Both the position numbers and the translations under genes were made by a program. Shown piece after piece: positions 25,541 through 35,210 of a stretch of DNA of 64,000 nt; position 1 is the stretch's first letter, and every line of letters begins with the position of its first letter. Origin of the DNA: Ornatilinea sp. (lineage in GTDB: Bacteria; Chloroflexota; Anaerolineae; Anaerolineales; Anaerolineaceae); assembly GCA_018433975.1 (NCBI GenBank), contig JAHDQE010000043.1, forward strand, positions 62,001-126,000, read 5' to 3'. The notes beneath the pieces are model-generated. The model saw only the letters and a list, made by a program, of their open reading frames with translations. It did no database searches and was not told the origin of the DNA.

Positions 25541-26377
25541 ATGGATACAAAAATAGAACGACGCACAAAACGCAATATTGTTATTTTTACCGCCCTGGTG
25601 ATCGGCCTGGCCGTGCTGGGCAAGATTATCGAACCCTTCACCCTGCCACCCGGTAGTGAACCCGGCACACCCGGTCTGGGCCAGGCTTTGTGGATTATCT
25701 CCCCGCTGTTTGCCACCCTGCTCCTCCGGCTGCTGGGGGGCGACGGCTGGGCCGATTTCGGCTTGCGCCCGAATTTCAAACGCAACGGCCTATGGTGGCT
25801 GGCGAGTATCCTGGTCTTTCCGCTCGCCGTCACGGTGATCGTTTCGCTGGGCGTGCTGGCCGGGGGTCTCTCGCTGGACCTGAGCAGCCTGGGCGGTGCT
25901 CCCGCTGCGTTTGTGACCCTGCTGGTCTCGGCCCTGTTCAAGAATATCTTTGAGGAATTCGCCTGGCGCGGGTATCTGGCACCCAAAGTATACAGCCTCA
26001 AGAAAAACATCTGGCTTTCCCACGCCCTGGTGGGCCTGGTCTGGGGAGCCTGGCACCTGCCGTTCGTGTATGTTTTCTGGACCTACCTCACCCCCCAACT
26101 GCTGCCGGTCTTTATTCCCCTCCTGCTGCTGGGGACCATCAGCCAGAGCATCGTCTACGGCGAAATCCGTCTGGCAACCGGCTCCACCCTGCCCGCCTGG
26201 ATCATGCACAGCATCGGCAATGCCCTCGGCAACCTGCTCATCCTCAACGGCATCATCCGGTTTCAGGCGGGGCAGGAACTGCTGTTCACCCCCGGCGCAG
26301 AGGGTGTGGTCAGCATTATCCTAATGACCGCTGTCGGAATCTGGCTGCACGCGCAGCGGGTAGGAAAAGCTTCATAG
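25541..26377 (+). CDS. CPBP-family intramembrane protease
   Basis: 278 residues with about eight membrane segments. The metal-site motifs of the CPBP (CAAX/Abi) family are present: EEFAWRGYL near 137-145, WGAWHLPF near 169-176 and the third motif with conserved H/N in HSIGNAL near 224. It starts immediately after the hydrolase stop. Family members cleave or modify membrane proteins, and some give immunity to bacteriocins. With a PadR repressor the operon may answer an envelope or drug stress. Confidence 0.85.
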   Translation: MDTKIERRTKRNIVIFTALVIGLAVLGKIIEPFTLPPGSEPGTPGLGQALWIISPLFATLLLRLLGGDGWADFGLRPNFKRNGLWWLASILVFPLAVTVIVSLGVLAGGLSLDLSSLGGAPAAFVTLLVSALFKNIFEEFAWRGYLAPKVYSLKKNIWLSHALVGLVWGAWHLPFVYVFWTYLTPQLLPVFIPLLLLGTISQSIVYGEIRLATGSTLPAWIMHSIGNALGNLLILNGIIRFQAGQELLFTPGAEGVVSIILMTAVGIWLHAQRVGKAS

Positions 26378-26439
26378 ACTGGGCCGCCAGGCACGGCCCA
26401 ATTTTCCGTACCCTCCCCCGCTTCCAGGCCTCTCCCGGC

Positions 26440-26600
26440 AGAATCCAGGAACCTGCACGCAAGGAAGAATCTCTGCCCCGCGATTAGCAGTACCAGCTAC
26501 AGTTTTCCCAATTCAGCCTGAAACCTTTGCGTCCTTGGCGGCTTTGCGTGAGACAAACTTGCTCCCTCACCAACACTTGCGGCAGGTGCAAGTGCTGTAA
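26440..26600. repeat. Dispersed intergenic repeat, copy at 26.5 kb
   Basis: Shares GGAAGAATCTCTG, TTTTCCCAATTC, AAACCTTTGCG and GGCTTTGCGTGAGAC with 23938-24060, and the hairpin ACTTGC-ggcaggt-GCAAGT with 43791. Confidence 0.6.
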
Positions 26601-26606
26601 ATAAAA

Positions 26607-26645
26607 TACGCGCCCCCTCTTACAGATCGAAAGGAGGGCGCGTTG
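26607..26645 (-). terminator. Terminator after the SIS isomerase gene
   Basis: ACGCGCCC/GGGCGCGT with an inner extension, followed on the minus strand by ATTTTATTT. It lies about 30 nt past the stop at 26676. Confidence 0.7.
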
Positions 26646-26675
26646 CTGTGGGGATACAGCACAATCGGTTTTGTT

Positions 26676-27719
26676 TTAATAGGTCTCGGTAACCTTCTTC
26701 AGGCCGCGCGGAGCTTCCGCGTTCAGGCCTTTCGTGCAGGTCAAATAATAGGCAAAGATCTGGGCGGGCACAATGCTCACCACTGGCGAAAGCCATTCCG
26801 GGACGCCTGCCGGAGTCTGGATGAAGGATGTCGCCGAGTCGGCCAGCTCAGGGTTATCCGAAATTGCCAGTACATCGGCCCGGGTCTCGTCATGCAGCTT
26901 GCGGGTCAGGTCTTTCAGATCTTCATACATCACCCCGCTCGGGGCAATCACCATCACCGGGAAGCCCTTTTCCACCACCGCGATCGGCCCGTGCAGGAAA
27001 TCGGCCGTCGAATACGGGTCGGCCACCACGTATGCCAGTTCTTTCATCTTTAGTGCCCATTCGAAGGCACTGCCGTAGGTGTAGCCCCGCGAGACCACCG
27101 CGCAGGTTTCCATGTAGGTGTAGCGCTGTGCCAGCCGGGCGATTTCTTTATCCTTTTCCAGCACCTGTTCAATCCAGCCGGGGACCTTTTCCAGCGCGGC
27201 CTGCATCTCCGCGTCCTCGCGCATCGCCGCCGAAAGCATGGCTACCGCCATAATCTGCGCATCGTAAGTCTTGGTGGCTGCCACCGCTTTCTCTTCTCCC
27301 GCGCATACGTTTACCACCCGGTCGGCCTGCTCTGCCAGCGGCGAATCCGGGGCATTGGTGATCACCACCACCGGGCAGCCCTGCGCCTTCGCTTCTTTCA
27401 GCACGGCGACGATATCCGGCGATTGGCCGGATTGGGAAATGCCCACCACCAGCGTATTCGCCAGGTTGGGCGGCATGTGATAGGTGGTGAACAGCGAGGG
27501 AGCCGCCAGCGAGATCAGCAGTCCGTTCATCGAACCCCATAAATACTTGGCGTACCGTCCGGCGTTGTCCGAGGTACCTCGTGCCACGATCAACACGTGG
27601 TTGTAATCCTGCTCCCGGATAAAACGGGCTGTCTCGGCGATGCTTTCCCGCTGCGTTTCCAGAAGGCGGCGGGCCACCCGGGGTTGTTCAAAAATATCAG
27701 AATGGGTTGTCATACTCAT
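26676..27719 (-). CDS. SIS-domain sugar isomerase/deaminase
   Basis: 347 residues with two SIS domains, homologous to the isomerase half of glucosamine-6-phosphate synthase. Motifs: ARGTSDNAGRYAKYL (near 45), GISQSGQSPD (near 94) and SRGYTYGSAFEWALKMKE (near 213). Without a glutaminase domain it is likely a deaminase or isomerase of amino-sugar phosphates. It lies 43 nt after the ROK gene in the same direction, so regulator and enzyme probably form one operon. ATG 27719 with GGAG is chosen; the next ATG at 27713 also fits. Confidence 0.85.
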   Translation of the reverse strand: MSMTTHSDIFEQPRVARRLLETQRESIAETARFIREQDYNHVLIVARGTSDNAGRYAKYLWGSMNGLLISLAAPSLFTTYHMPPNLANTLVVGISQSGQSPDIVAVLKEAKAQGCPVVVITNAPDSPLAEQADRVVNVCAGEEKAVAATKTYDAQIMAVAMLSAAMREDAEMQAALEKVPGWIEQVLEKDKEIARLAQRYTYMETCAVVSRGYTYGSAFEWALKMKELAYVVADPYSTADFLHGPIAVVEKGFPVMVIAPSGVMYEDLKDLTRKLHDETRADVLAISDNPELADSATSFIQTPAGVPEWLSPVVSIVPAQIFAYYLTCTKGLNAEAPRGLKKVTETY

Positions 27720-27761
27720 TTTCTCCAATTGTAAAATTTATAAAAACCTGAACACCTGTGT

Positions 27762-28967
27762 TCAGGATAATTTCCTTACCAGATAAAAATCGGAGGTGTT
27801 ATGCAGCAGGTTGATCACCGCGCCCATCACCGCCGCCCGGCGCCCCAACGTGGAGGCCACCAGCGTCGGCATGGCGGGCACCTTCCCGGCCACCCGTTCC
27901 AGCACCTGTTCCACCAGCCGGTCAAAAGAGGGAGCCAGCTCGCCTCCCAACACGATCACCTCCGGGTCAAAGAACGCGCTCACCGAGGCCACGGCCAGCG
28001 CCAGATAGTCCAGCGTTTCTTCTACAATGGATGCGGCCCAGGCCTCGCCCCGGCGGTTGGCTTCCAGTACATCCGCTGCCGCCAGCGCTTTGCGGGCTGC
28101 CTTGGGCAGCGCGCCTTTGGCTTCTTTCTGTCCCCGGCGGGCAATTCCGGCCCCGGCCGCCAGATATTCCAGCGCGCCAAAATCGGTATAGTCCTGGCTC
28201 AGGAACTCGCGCCCCGGCAGCAGATAGCCGATCTCTCCGGCAGTCTGGTTGGTGCCGCGGAACAGCACCCCATCCAGCACGATCCCGGCCCCGATGCCGT
28301 TCCCAATCGAGATCAACACCAGGTTACGGGCTTCCTGCCCGGCTCCGAACCACATCTCCCCCAGCGCGGCCAGGTTGACGTCGTTCTCCACGATCACCGG
28401 CAGGTCAAAATCGCTCCGCAGCCGCTCGCGCAGCGGGAAATCGCGCCATGCCAACCCCGGCGCCCAACACACCACCCCCGTATCGTGCAGGGTCACGCCC
28501 GGCGCCCCGGCCCCAATCCCGCGCACCGAGCGCCCGGTCGTGCGGGCGAAGGCCAGCAAATCGGCGGCCAGTTCCGCGGTGCGGGCGTAAGCAGCCTCAC
28601 CCTGTGTACCTTCCAGCGGCAGGGTTTTCTCATACAGCACTTCCCCGCCCAGGTCGGCCACCGCGCCGTAAAACGCGCTCCCGCCCAGGTCCAGGCCCAG
28701 CGTCAGGTGCTGCGCGGCGTTCAACTCCAGCAGCGGGCGCCGCCGCCCTCCGCTCCACTCCGATTCGCCCGTCTCGCGTACCAGTTTTTCGGCAATCAGT
28801 TCTTCCATTACCCGCATCACCGTCGGCAGGCTGATGTTGAGCGCATGGGCGATATCCGAACGGGCAATCGGCCCCGCCCGCCGGATCACTTCCAGCACAG
28901 CCGTGCGGTTGATATTGCGCATCTCATTTGCGGTGATGGTTGCCGGAAATCTCACTATTTTCTCCAC
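27762..28967 (-). CDS. ROK-family transcriptional regulator
   Basis: 401 residues. An N-terminal winged HTH (IARSDIAHALNISLPTVMRVMEELI, about 34-58) is followed by the ROK fold: LGLDLGGSAFYGAVADLGG near 94, ENDVNLAALGEMWFG near 191 and GNGIGAGIVLDG near 220. The zinc-binding cysteine cluster of sugar kinases is absent, as in pure regulators. Likely controls the SIS gene in response to an amino sugar or its phosphate. Confidence 0.88.
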   Translation of the reverse strand: MEKIVRFPATITANEMRNINRTAVLEVIRRAGPIARSDIAHALNISLPTVMRVMEELIAEKLVRETGESEWSGGRRRPLLELNAAQHLTLGLDLGGSAFYGAVADLGGEVLYEKTLPLEGTQGEAAYARTAELAADLLAFARTTGRSVRGIGAGAPGVTLHDTGVVCWAPGLAWRDFPLRERLRSDFDLPVIVENDVNLAALGEMWFGAGQEARNLVLISIGNGIGAGIVLDGVLFRGTNQTAGEIGYLLPGREFLSQDYTDFGALEYLAAGAGIARRGQKEAKGALPKAARKALAAADVLEANRRGEAWAASIVEETLDYLALAVASVSAFFDPEVIVLGGELAPSFDRLVEQVLERVAGKVPAMPTLVASTLGRRAAVMGAVINLLHNTSDFYLVRKLS

Positions 28968-29495
28968 ATGACAATCGTAGACTCAAAATATTGTTTCTCG
29001 TAGATTCTCGTAGGTTGGGTTGAGCGTTCTTTGCGAAACCCAACACTTTTCTCCAACGATCCATTACTTACACTGCGTAAAACTTACTTACATCATGTTA
29101 ATAACAGTGTACACAAATTGACCTCACCTGTCAAGTCCCTCCAACCTGATTTCAAAAATGGATCACCGGATTGCCCGTCCTGCAACCCGCACACCTTCAA
29201 TACCCATTTCGTTATCATAAAAATTAAAATCTCTTGTAAAAGCTGAACTGTTCTTCATAATAAAATAAAGTATCCGGTTCTTCAGGGCCAGATGTCGGAC
29301 TTCAGGAAAAGGTGTTACTTTTTCGCGATTTGGGCGATATAGATAGTGTGCTGCACACCATTGCGTGGGCTGCTGCTGTACCCGGTAGTCCATAATCCTG
29401 ATTTCCAAGGAGCATTTGATGAGACAATTCAACAAAGAACAACCTGTTATCCGCAAAGCATCTGTTTTCCGGCGCAGAGAAAGGGGCGACGGTTT
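28968..29495. other. Intergenic region between divergent operons
   Basis: Contains the REP hairpin at 29010-29044 and the presumed promoters of the ROK gene (left) and the first ECF sigma gene (right). I see no gene in 29050-29490. Confidence 0.5.
29010..29044 (+). repeat. REP-like hairpin, GTAG head, TTGGGTT type
   Basis: GTAGGTTGGGTT, a loop of about 14 nt, then AACCCAAC. This is a third REP type with the same GTAG head. A degenerate relative is at 55917-55981. Confidence 0.6.
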
Positions 29496-30074
29496 ATGAG
29501 CGAAGCAACGTTTATCACAGATTGGTTGGAAGACGAACAGGTAACGGATGATGCCGAACGCGTCAAAGCGGCTCGGCAGGATCCGGCGGCTTTCTCGGCT
29601 CTCTACCGCAGTTACGTAACGCCGGTTTACCGCTACCTTTACAGCAGGACGGGTAATGCCGCCGAAGCGGAAGATCTGACCACAACCGTCTTCATGTCCG
29701 CGCTGGAAAATTTACAGCGTTATCAGGAGCAGGGCAATTTCAAGGCCTGGCTGTTCACCCTGGCGCGCAACAAACTGGCAGATAGCTACCGCCGCGAGCG
29801 CTGGCATCTGCCCCTCGAAGAGTGGGCGTCGGCCATGGGTCCGAACGGGAATGATCCGGAACGAACTGTCATAAAAATGGAAACCATGGACCGCCTCAAG
29901 CGGTTGTTCCGGGAACTGAAACCGGAGCAGCAGGAATTGCTCCATCTGCGTTTCGCGGCCCAGTTAAGCTTTGCCCAGATCGCCCAGGTGGTCGGGCGCA
30001 GCGAGGCCGCGGTCAAAATGGCTGTTTATCGCATCCTGCAGCAATTGAACGCTGCATGGGAGGTGAATCAATGA
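29496..30074 (+). CDS. ECF-type RNA polymerase sigma factor
   Basis: 192 residues. Sigma2 (FSALYRSYVTPVYRYLYSRTGN and AEDLTTTVFMSALENL, about 30-70) and sigma4 (LRFAAQLSFAQIAQVVGRSEAAVKMAVYRIL, about 150-183) are both present. It directs RNA polymerase to stress genes when released by the anti-sigma protein encoded next, whose ATG overlaps this stop (ATGA). ATG 29496 gives the standard ECF length; a longer frame to 29346 has no support. Confidence 0.88.
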   Translation: MSEATFITDWLEDEQVTDDAERVKAARQDPAAFSALYRSYVTPVYRYLYSRTGNAAEAEDLTTTVFMSALENLQRYQEQGNFKAWLFTLARNKLADSYRRERWHLPLEEWASAMGPNGNDPERTVIKMETMDRLKRLFRELKPEQQELLHLRFAAQLSFAQIAQVVGRSEAAVKMAVYRILQQLNAAWEVNQ

Positions 30075-31639
30075 ACGAATATTTGAACCCTGAAGGAACC
30101 CGTAAGGTAGAGGAGGCGCTCGACGCAGTATTTTCGGCTCCACAGCCTTCGGAAATGTTTGTAGACCGGCTGGAAAGCAAGCTGCAGGCGCGGCAGCACC
30201 GGGAACCCCCTGCCCGCCGGACGTTCCGGCAGCAGCTCTCCGGTTTTTGGGGAAGACATCGTGCCTTGAGCACGGCGACCGGCTTATTGCTGGTCCTGAC
30301 AATTCTTTTGCTGGCAGTGGGACCTGACCGGGTTGCCGCCCAGGTGCGCGCGCTGCTGAAATATATCCCCGGAATCGGGTTTGTCGACAGTGATTCGGTG
30401 CGCGTTCTGGCCGAACCGGTGGTTTATACCGAAGACGGCGTCACCTATGCCGTTACCAATGCGGTTGTGGACGCGCAGCACACCCGCATCCGGTTTGAGA
30501 TCGATGGCTGGCCAACTCTGTTGGAAATGCAAAAAGAGCTGGAAGGACAAAACACCGAGCCCGAACTGGCCGCGAGGCTCTACCTGCCGGACGGCAAAAC
30601 CGTGGATCAGTTTGCCGGTGGGTTTGGTACGATGGGCAAGGATGCCAGCTTATACTATGGCGACCTGATCTGCGCTCCGCTCCCGGCGGGTGTTGATAAG
30701 CTGACGATGGAGTTAATCGCCATCCCCGGTGTTCCGGCTGAACGCATGCCGGACGGTTGGCGCGCGGAACTGCAATTGGTCAAAGCGGAAGATGTCCCGG
30801 AGCTGCCGGTGATTGAATACGCCCCGTCCCAGGTAGAAACTCGGCCGGCAGCCTCCGAAGAATCGCCGTCGATGGCCGAGGAAACACAGGAAGCCGAGCC
30901 TGCCGCGGCCGCAAACAGCGTTCAGTTGGAGGTGTTGGGGATTGTCCGGGTGGAGAGCGAGACCGCTTTGCGCGTGGCCGTACACAGCGCGGATCCCGAC
31001 TGGCAGTTGATGGGAGATTTCCTCCCGGCAAAACTGGTAGATGACCAGGGCCGCAGTTATGAACAGGTCTACCTGCCGTATCCACAGGCCGAGGACGAGG
31101 CCGGGGTTATCGTGCTGACCTTTGAACCCGTCGCGCCGGATGCCCGCTGGGTGACTCTGTCGATCGAATATCTGACTGCCCACCTGCCGCTTGAAGGGGT
31201 TTCAACCGTATTGGATCTCCCCGAGGGGTACGCGGTTGGGGACACCATCCCGATGGACCAATCCTTCGAGATCGCCGGGCTGCCGGTGCACCTTTCCGGG
31301 GTCACCGTGGAAGAAGATCAGTCCCCTATGGCATCGGACCCGCCGATGATCCTGTTTAACTTGATTTTTGATCCGGTACCGGTGGTGGACGGATTGGGGC
31401 TGACAAGCCTGATGTACACCCTGGATGACCCCGTGCCCCAGGTTGTGGGCGGCGGTGGAGGGGGTGGAGGCGGCGGAGATAACACCGAGCCGCCGGAATC
31501 CACAGACATCAACATCAGCATTGGCATCAGCCCATCCGGCCCGCTTCCGGAAGTCTTGGCCCTCTCTTTCACCCAGGCCTCGCTGGTCAATTACAACGCC
31601 AAAGCCAGTGTGACGGTAGAACTGACCCCCGCGCCCTAG
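30071..31639 (+). CDS. Membrane-anchored anti-sigma-like protein
   Basis: 522 residues. A cytoplasmic N-terminus of about 60 residues is followed by one membrane segment (about 66-86, LSTATGLLLVLTILLLAVG) and an ectodomain of about 430 residues with a ten-glycine run near 460. By position and topology it is the anti-sigma partner of the upstream ECF factor, although no zinc-binding HxxxCxxC is present. GGAGGTGA precedes ATG 30071. Its ectodomain is related in style to those at 17.8 and 32.7 kb. Confidence 0.8.
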   Translation: MNEYLNPEGTRKVEEALDAVFSAPQPSEMFVDRLESKLQARQHREPPARRTFRQQLSGFWGRHRALSTATGLLLVLTILLLAVGPDRVAAQVRALLKYIPGIGFVDSDSVRVLAEPVVYTEDGVTYAVTNAVVDAQHTRIRFEIDGWPTLLEMQKELEGQNTEPELAARLYLPDGKTVDQFAGGFGTMGKDASLYYGDLICAPLPAGVDKLTMELIAIPGVPAERMPDGWRAELQLVKAEDVPELPVIEYAPSQVETRPAASEESPSMAEETQEAEPAAAANSVQLEVLGIVRVESETALRVAVHSADPDWQLMGDFLPAKLVDDQGRSYEQVYLPYPQAEDEAGVIVLTFEPVAPDARWVTLSIEYLTAHLPLEGVSTVLDLPEGYAVGDTIPMDQSFEIAGLPVHLSGVTVEEDQSPMASDPPMILFNLIFDPVPVVDGLGLTSLMYTLDDPVPQVVGGGGGGGGGGDNTEPPESTDINISIGISPSGPLPEVLALSFTQASLVNYNAKASVTVELTPAP

Positions 31640-31660
31640 GGCGTCCATAGAAACCATTCA

Positions 31661-31710
31661 GGCGCTTCCGCTGCCCCAACCGGGCCGGGCGGAAGCGCCC
31701 TTTGATTTAA
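31661..31710 (+). terminator. Terminator of the first ECF operon
   Basis: Perfect 11-bp stem GGCGCTTCCGC/GCGGAAGCGCC followed by CTTTGATTT, 22 nt past the stop. Confidence 0.7.
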
Positions 31711-32118
31711 CCGTAATTCTGACGCAGTGGCTTCCATCTTGCTGAGCGCGTGGTTCTCCCCGTGAACCTCTACCGGACGTTCTGCAAACTGCACTACCGG
31801 ACATTCGCCGCTGTCTTGTCCTTTTCAGGTCCGGTTGCCTCCGGCTCCGGAGCCGCCAAAGTCTGTATTTACTGGAAAGGCATTGGCGGAATTTTTCCAT
31901 CGTTTCTCCTTGATTTTTCCCCTGTGCTATGACACACTGTCAGGTAGCCAAACGATCTTATTCGGATGGAAATAGATCTGTGATATGCAGGGTTGAATGG
32001 GTTGCCCTGGAGAGTTATCACCTTCGTGGTCTTCCTGCTGTCCTTTTTTGGAGCGTCGAACGATTAACATAATGGATAGTTTAAAAAGCAGGATGGATCT
32101 CAACACAAAAGGCAATCC
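31711..32118. other. Intergenic region before the second ECF operon
   Basis: I see no gene. It presumably carries the promoter of the second ECF operon, but no strong box could be assigned. Confidence 0.4.
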
Positions 32119-32700
32119 ATGAAATTTGTAGCACAGGAGTTGAATTTGGAAGATAAGGTATGTGAACAGGCCGATGAAGATGAACTTGTCCGGCGGGCAC
32201 AGAAAGACCTGACTCAGTTTGCGGTCTTATATGACCGCTATGTTCAACGGGTATATCGTTTTTTGTTGGCTCGAACTGCGGATGTGGCCGAGGCAGAAGA
32301 TCTGACTTCGCAGACTTTTTTAACAGCGATGCAAAAGCTGCCAACCTACCGCCCCAACGGGCACTTTCTGGCCTGGCTGTTTAGCATTGCCCGGAACAAG
32401 CAGGTGGATAATTTTCGCAAACATCAGCGGCGAGTTATCGTTGAATTGAGCGAAAACATGCCGGAAAACCATCCGGACTTGATGAATGACGTCATCCAAA
32501 AGGAACGCCAACATGCGCTAAAGCAGCTTCTGATAGAACTCCCTGAAAAAGAGTATGAATTGCTGGCTTTGCGCCTGGCAGCGCGGATGAGTTTTGCAGA
32601 GATGGGGATTTATATGCAAAAAAACGGCGAAAGTGTAAAGAAAGCCTATTATCGTCTACTGGAACGGTTAAAAGCCAGAATGGAGGGTTCCCATGAATAA
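32119..32700 (+). CDS. ECF-type RNA polymerase sigma factor, paralogue
   Basis: 193 residues, same layout as the factor at 29.5 kb: FAVLYDRYVQRVYRFLLARTAD, AEDLTSQTFLTAMQKLPTYRPNG and a C-terminal LRLAARMSFAEMGIYMQKNGESVKKAYYRLL. The sigma4 helix is more diverged than in the paralogue. Its stop overlaps the anti-sigma start by 8 nt. AAAGG precedes the ATG. Confidence 0.85.
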   Translation: MKFVAQELNLEDKVCEQADEDELVRRAQKDLTQFAVLYDRYVQRVYRFLLARTADVAEAEDLTSQTFLTAMQKLPTYRPNGHFLAWLFSIARNKQVDNFRKHQRRVIVELSENMPENHPDLMNDVIQKERQHALKQLLIELPEKEYELLALRLAARMSFAEMGIYMQKNGESVKKAYYRLLERLKARMEGSHE

Positions 32701-33439
32701 TTCTTTTCCGGATGGTTTTGAATTGGAATTGGAAAAAGCGATGGGGTTGAGCGATGCGTCGCCCCAATTTGTTCAGTCTCTGCGCCAAAAAGTGTTGACT
32801 CCTCCCGAACCCGGTCCCTGGCGGCGTCCGCTTGTTTGGAGGACTGCGGTAATTCTGGCGTTAATTCTGACCATCCTATTCTTCGCAGTCGGGCCGCAGA
32901 AAGTTTTGGCCGCGGTCCGCCAGTGGGTGGGGCAATATCTTCCGGGCATCGGCTTTGTAGAAGATTCCAATGCTCTGCGGATTCTTGAATCACCGGCATC
33001 CGTAAAGATAGAGGGGGCCGAGGTTACCATCCCTTGGGCATATACCTCTGAAGATCAAACCGTTATTGCCTATCCTGAGGAAAAAGACACCCGTCCCTGT
33101 CACGATTGGTTGGTTTATTCGCCCGAAACACACCAAAAAATACAGGCGATTTCGCTGGGGAAACTGCATTTGCCCGATGGTCGTGAATTAGAAAGGGACT
33201 TTAATGGCGGTTACCAGCCAATTCCGGCGGATATTAATGAAGTTACATTAATTCTCTATACCCACAAAGAAGTTCCGGATTGCCCGGAAGGCGCTGGTTG
33301 CAGGTGCATGGATGAAGATCAGCGAATGGAGATTCCGCTTAAATTTATTTCCCCGCCGCCGGGAACCGCATTGGAAATATATGAGATGCAATTCACTCCG
33401 GTAGCTCCTGCTTTGAAAACAGATTCGGAAAACCCATAA
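32693..33439 (+). CDS. Membrane-anchored anti-sigma-like protein, short
   Basis: 248 residues: cytoplasmic stretch of about 45, one membrane segment (about 48-68), then a short ectodomain starting VGQYLPGIGFVEDSNALRILE, which matches LLKYIPGIGFVDSDSVRVLAE of the 30.1-kb protein. This shared juxtamembrane block shows that the two are paralogues. Probably holds the upstream sigma factor inactive at the membrane. Confidence 0.78.
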   Translation: MNNSFPDGFELELEKAMGLSDASPQFVQSLRQKVLTPPEPGPWRRPLVWRTAVILALILTILFFAVGPQKVLAAVRQWVGQYLPGIGFVEDSNALRILESPASVKIEGAEVTIPWAYTSEDQTVIAYPEEKDTRPCHDWLVYSPETHQKIQAISLGKLHLPDGRELERDFNGGYQPIPADINEVTLILYTHKEVPDCPEGAGCRCMDEDQRMEIPLKFISPPPGTALEIYEMQFTPVAPALKTDSENP

Positions 33440-33454
33440 TTTTAAGGAAACCCT

Positions 33455-34423
33455 ATGTTAAGAAAAATCGTAAGCCCACTTTTGTTAATTGGATTGATAT
33501 TGTCAGCCTGTACGCAGGCACCGGCTGTAAAAGCCCAGAAGGATGTTCTGTTTGCTCAACAAGACGAAAGAGTAATTTCTTTTCAAACATTAATACCGAC
33601 AGAGAGAATTGAAACACCCGAAGTTACGCCTGCGCCGGTTGATGATCCGCTTTCATCCCTTAAAGGGATAATCGTCGAAGATGAAGAAGGGATTTTACTT
33701 TTGCTCGGGTTCGTCAACACCCCCAACGCGGCGATTAATTTCCAGTTCCCGGAAAGTTATCAATTCCCTCATGAGCATATTCAGGATGATTTTCGCATAT
33801 TGGACGGCAATGGCGCTGCCCTGGAATTTGAAGAAGTCGATCCCGGTGAATTGAACCTATATGCGGAAAACCCATTGGGGGAAGGGATATTCGACCCGCG
33901 TGCCTTTCGCATCCTTCAGAAAGAGGTCCAGGGACCGTTGACGCTCGAAATGGTTAACCTGATTCAAGCGGTGAATCTGGCGGAACAATCCGGTTTGTCT
34001 TTCACGGTAGAGTTTGACGCCGATTTCCCGCTGGGTAAAAATAATTGGGACGTTAACCAAACCATTGACCTGATCCCGGATTACCCATTTACCATGAAAT
34101 ATTTTGATGCCACAGTTTTTAATGATTACAACCAGGGCAAGTATGGTGGGCCGCAAAACACATTCCTTTTCGGCACCTATTATCTGGAGGCCGCCGGGTT
34201 TGAGGGGGTCACCTTCAGCCAGATCGTGCCCGCAGAAAGACAGGAAGAATGGCCCATGGGAGGGGGCGGTGCTGAACAGGCCTGTCCGGAAATGTTTGCA
34301 AATTGCATCATGAGTGATGCCGGATTATTAAAAACCGGGGACAATGTTTACGAACTCCAGATTACGGCTTATCGCCTGATCCTCCACGGGCCGTGGCAGG
34401 CCAAATTCGATCTGCCGCAATAA
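33455..34423 (+). CDS. Lipoprotein of the second ECF operon
   Basis: 322 residues with lipobox LSAC (Cys at 19). It follows the anti-sigma gene by 15 nt. The mature part is all-beta in appearance and contains a PMGGGGAEQACPEM segment with a short glycine run, echoing the ectodomains of the other envelope sensors. It may be a secreted third component that modulates the anti-sigma protein. No family recognised. Confidence 0.72.
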   Translation: MLRKIVSPLLLIGLILSACTQAPAVKAQKDVLFAQQDERVISFQTLIPTERIETPEVTPAPVDDPLSSLKGIIVEDEEGILLLLGFVNTPNAAINFQFPESYQFPHEHIQDDFRILDGNGAALEFEEVDPGELNLYAENPLGEGIFDPRAFRILQKEVQGPLTLEMVNLIQAVNLAEQSGLSFTVEFDADFPLGKNNWDVNQTIDLIPDYPFTMKYFDATVFNDYNQGKYGGPQNTFLFGTYYLEAAGFEGVTFSQIVPAERQEEWPMGGGGAEQACPEMFANCIMSDAGLLKTGDNVYELQITAYRLILHGPWQAKFDLPQ

Positions 34424-34451
34424 ATCTCTGTCTGGCGGAATCTACCCTACG

Positions 34452-34483
34452 CCAAAGAACCGCAAAAACTTGCGGCTCTTTGG
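34452..34483 (+). terminator. Terminator of the second ECF operon
   Basis: Hairpin CCAAAGAACCGCAA-aaac-TTGCGGCTCTTTGG, with one mismatch, 29 nt past the stop. No T-run follows, so termination may be weak. Confidence 0.5.
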
Positions 34484-34549
34484 CTGAATTCTCCCTTCTC
34501 TATGTTACCTTTTTCTATCCTCACCTCCAGTGTACTCTGGCTTGATTAG

Positions 34550-34747
34550 CTGCCAATGCACCCGAAGCGGAAAATCGCTATAATATTTTCAGGCCCGAAG
34601 GTTGGGGGATTGAGGAAATGGGTATTTCATTTGATCCCCAAACCGGACTCAATTGTTTTATTCGGGACTATAACAGCCTGGCGTTAAACTTCTACTTCGG
34701 TCAACCTGAGGGGGGTGCGGTCTTCGACCGGAACCCTACAACGCTGC
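34550..34747 (+). repeat. Promoter-bearing repeat, copy 3
   Basis: The fullest copy: half of a REP hairpin, CGCTATAATATTTTC, CCCGAAGGTTGGGGGATT, GAGGAA, and ATG 34618, which opens a 49-residue frame beginning MGISFDPQTGLNCF. It continues to GGTGCGGTCTTCGACCGG. The TATAAT plus GAGGAA-ATG order looks like a real promoter and start site for the gene that follows at 34836. Confidence 0.7.
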
Positions 34748-34835
34748 TTTGCAGGGCAAAGTTTTGAAGCTCAATATGAATTTGGAATACAACAGCTAAG
34801 GAGATTCGAGGTTGTTCCACAAGGGAGAATAATTT

Positions 34836-35195
34836 ATGAGCAATATTGAAAACCTGCAAAAAGAATTTGAAAAAAACGCAATGTCTTGGGGTGAGGCTTT
34901 TAATAATGGCAAATCTGGAATTGCGAATAAATATCATCGTAAGCTTGTAAGGATAGCAAAGGAGTTTGAAACTGATAGAAGTTTGAGCGAAGGTGTACTT
35001 ATTCCATTGCTGAAACATCCTGATCCTGCCGTGAGATATCAAGCTTCTGCTTATGCATTGGCGCTAGATATTCAGATTCAAGAGGCTGAAAGTGTTCTGG
35101 CAAGAATTGTAGAAGATCCTGAATTAATTATTGGTACTATAGCATATATCAATCAGGTGGAGTGGAATAAAAAGAAAAATATAAAATTTTCATAA
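34836..35195 (+). CDS. HEAT-like small protein, possible immunity protein
   Basis: 119 residues, helical, with LLKHPDPAVRYQASAYALAL near 60-80, a HEAT-type motif. GGGAG precedes the ATG. It is the first of a series of small unrelated AT-rich genes between repeats. An immunity role is inferred only from context. Confidence 0.6.
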   Translation: MSNIENLQKEFEKNAMSWGEAFNNGKSGIANKYHRKLVRIAKEFETDRSLSEGVLIPLLKHPDPAVRYQASAYALALDIQIQEAESVLARIVEDPELIIGTIAYINQVEWNKKKNIKFS

Positions 35196-35210
35196 GGATG
35201 ATCAGTGCAA

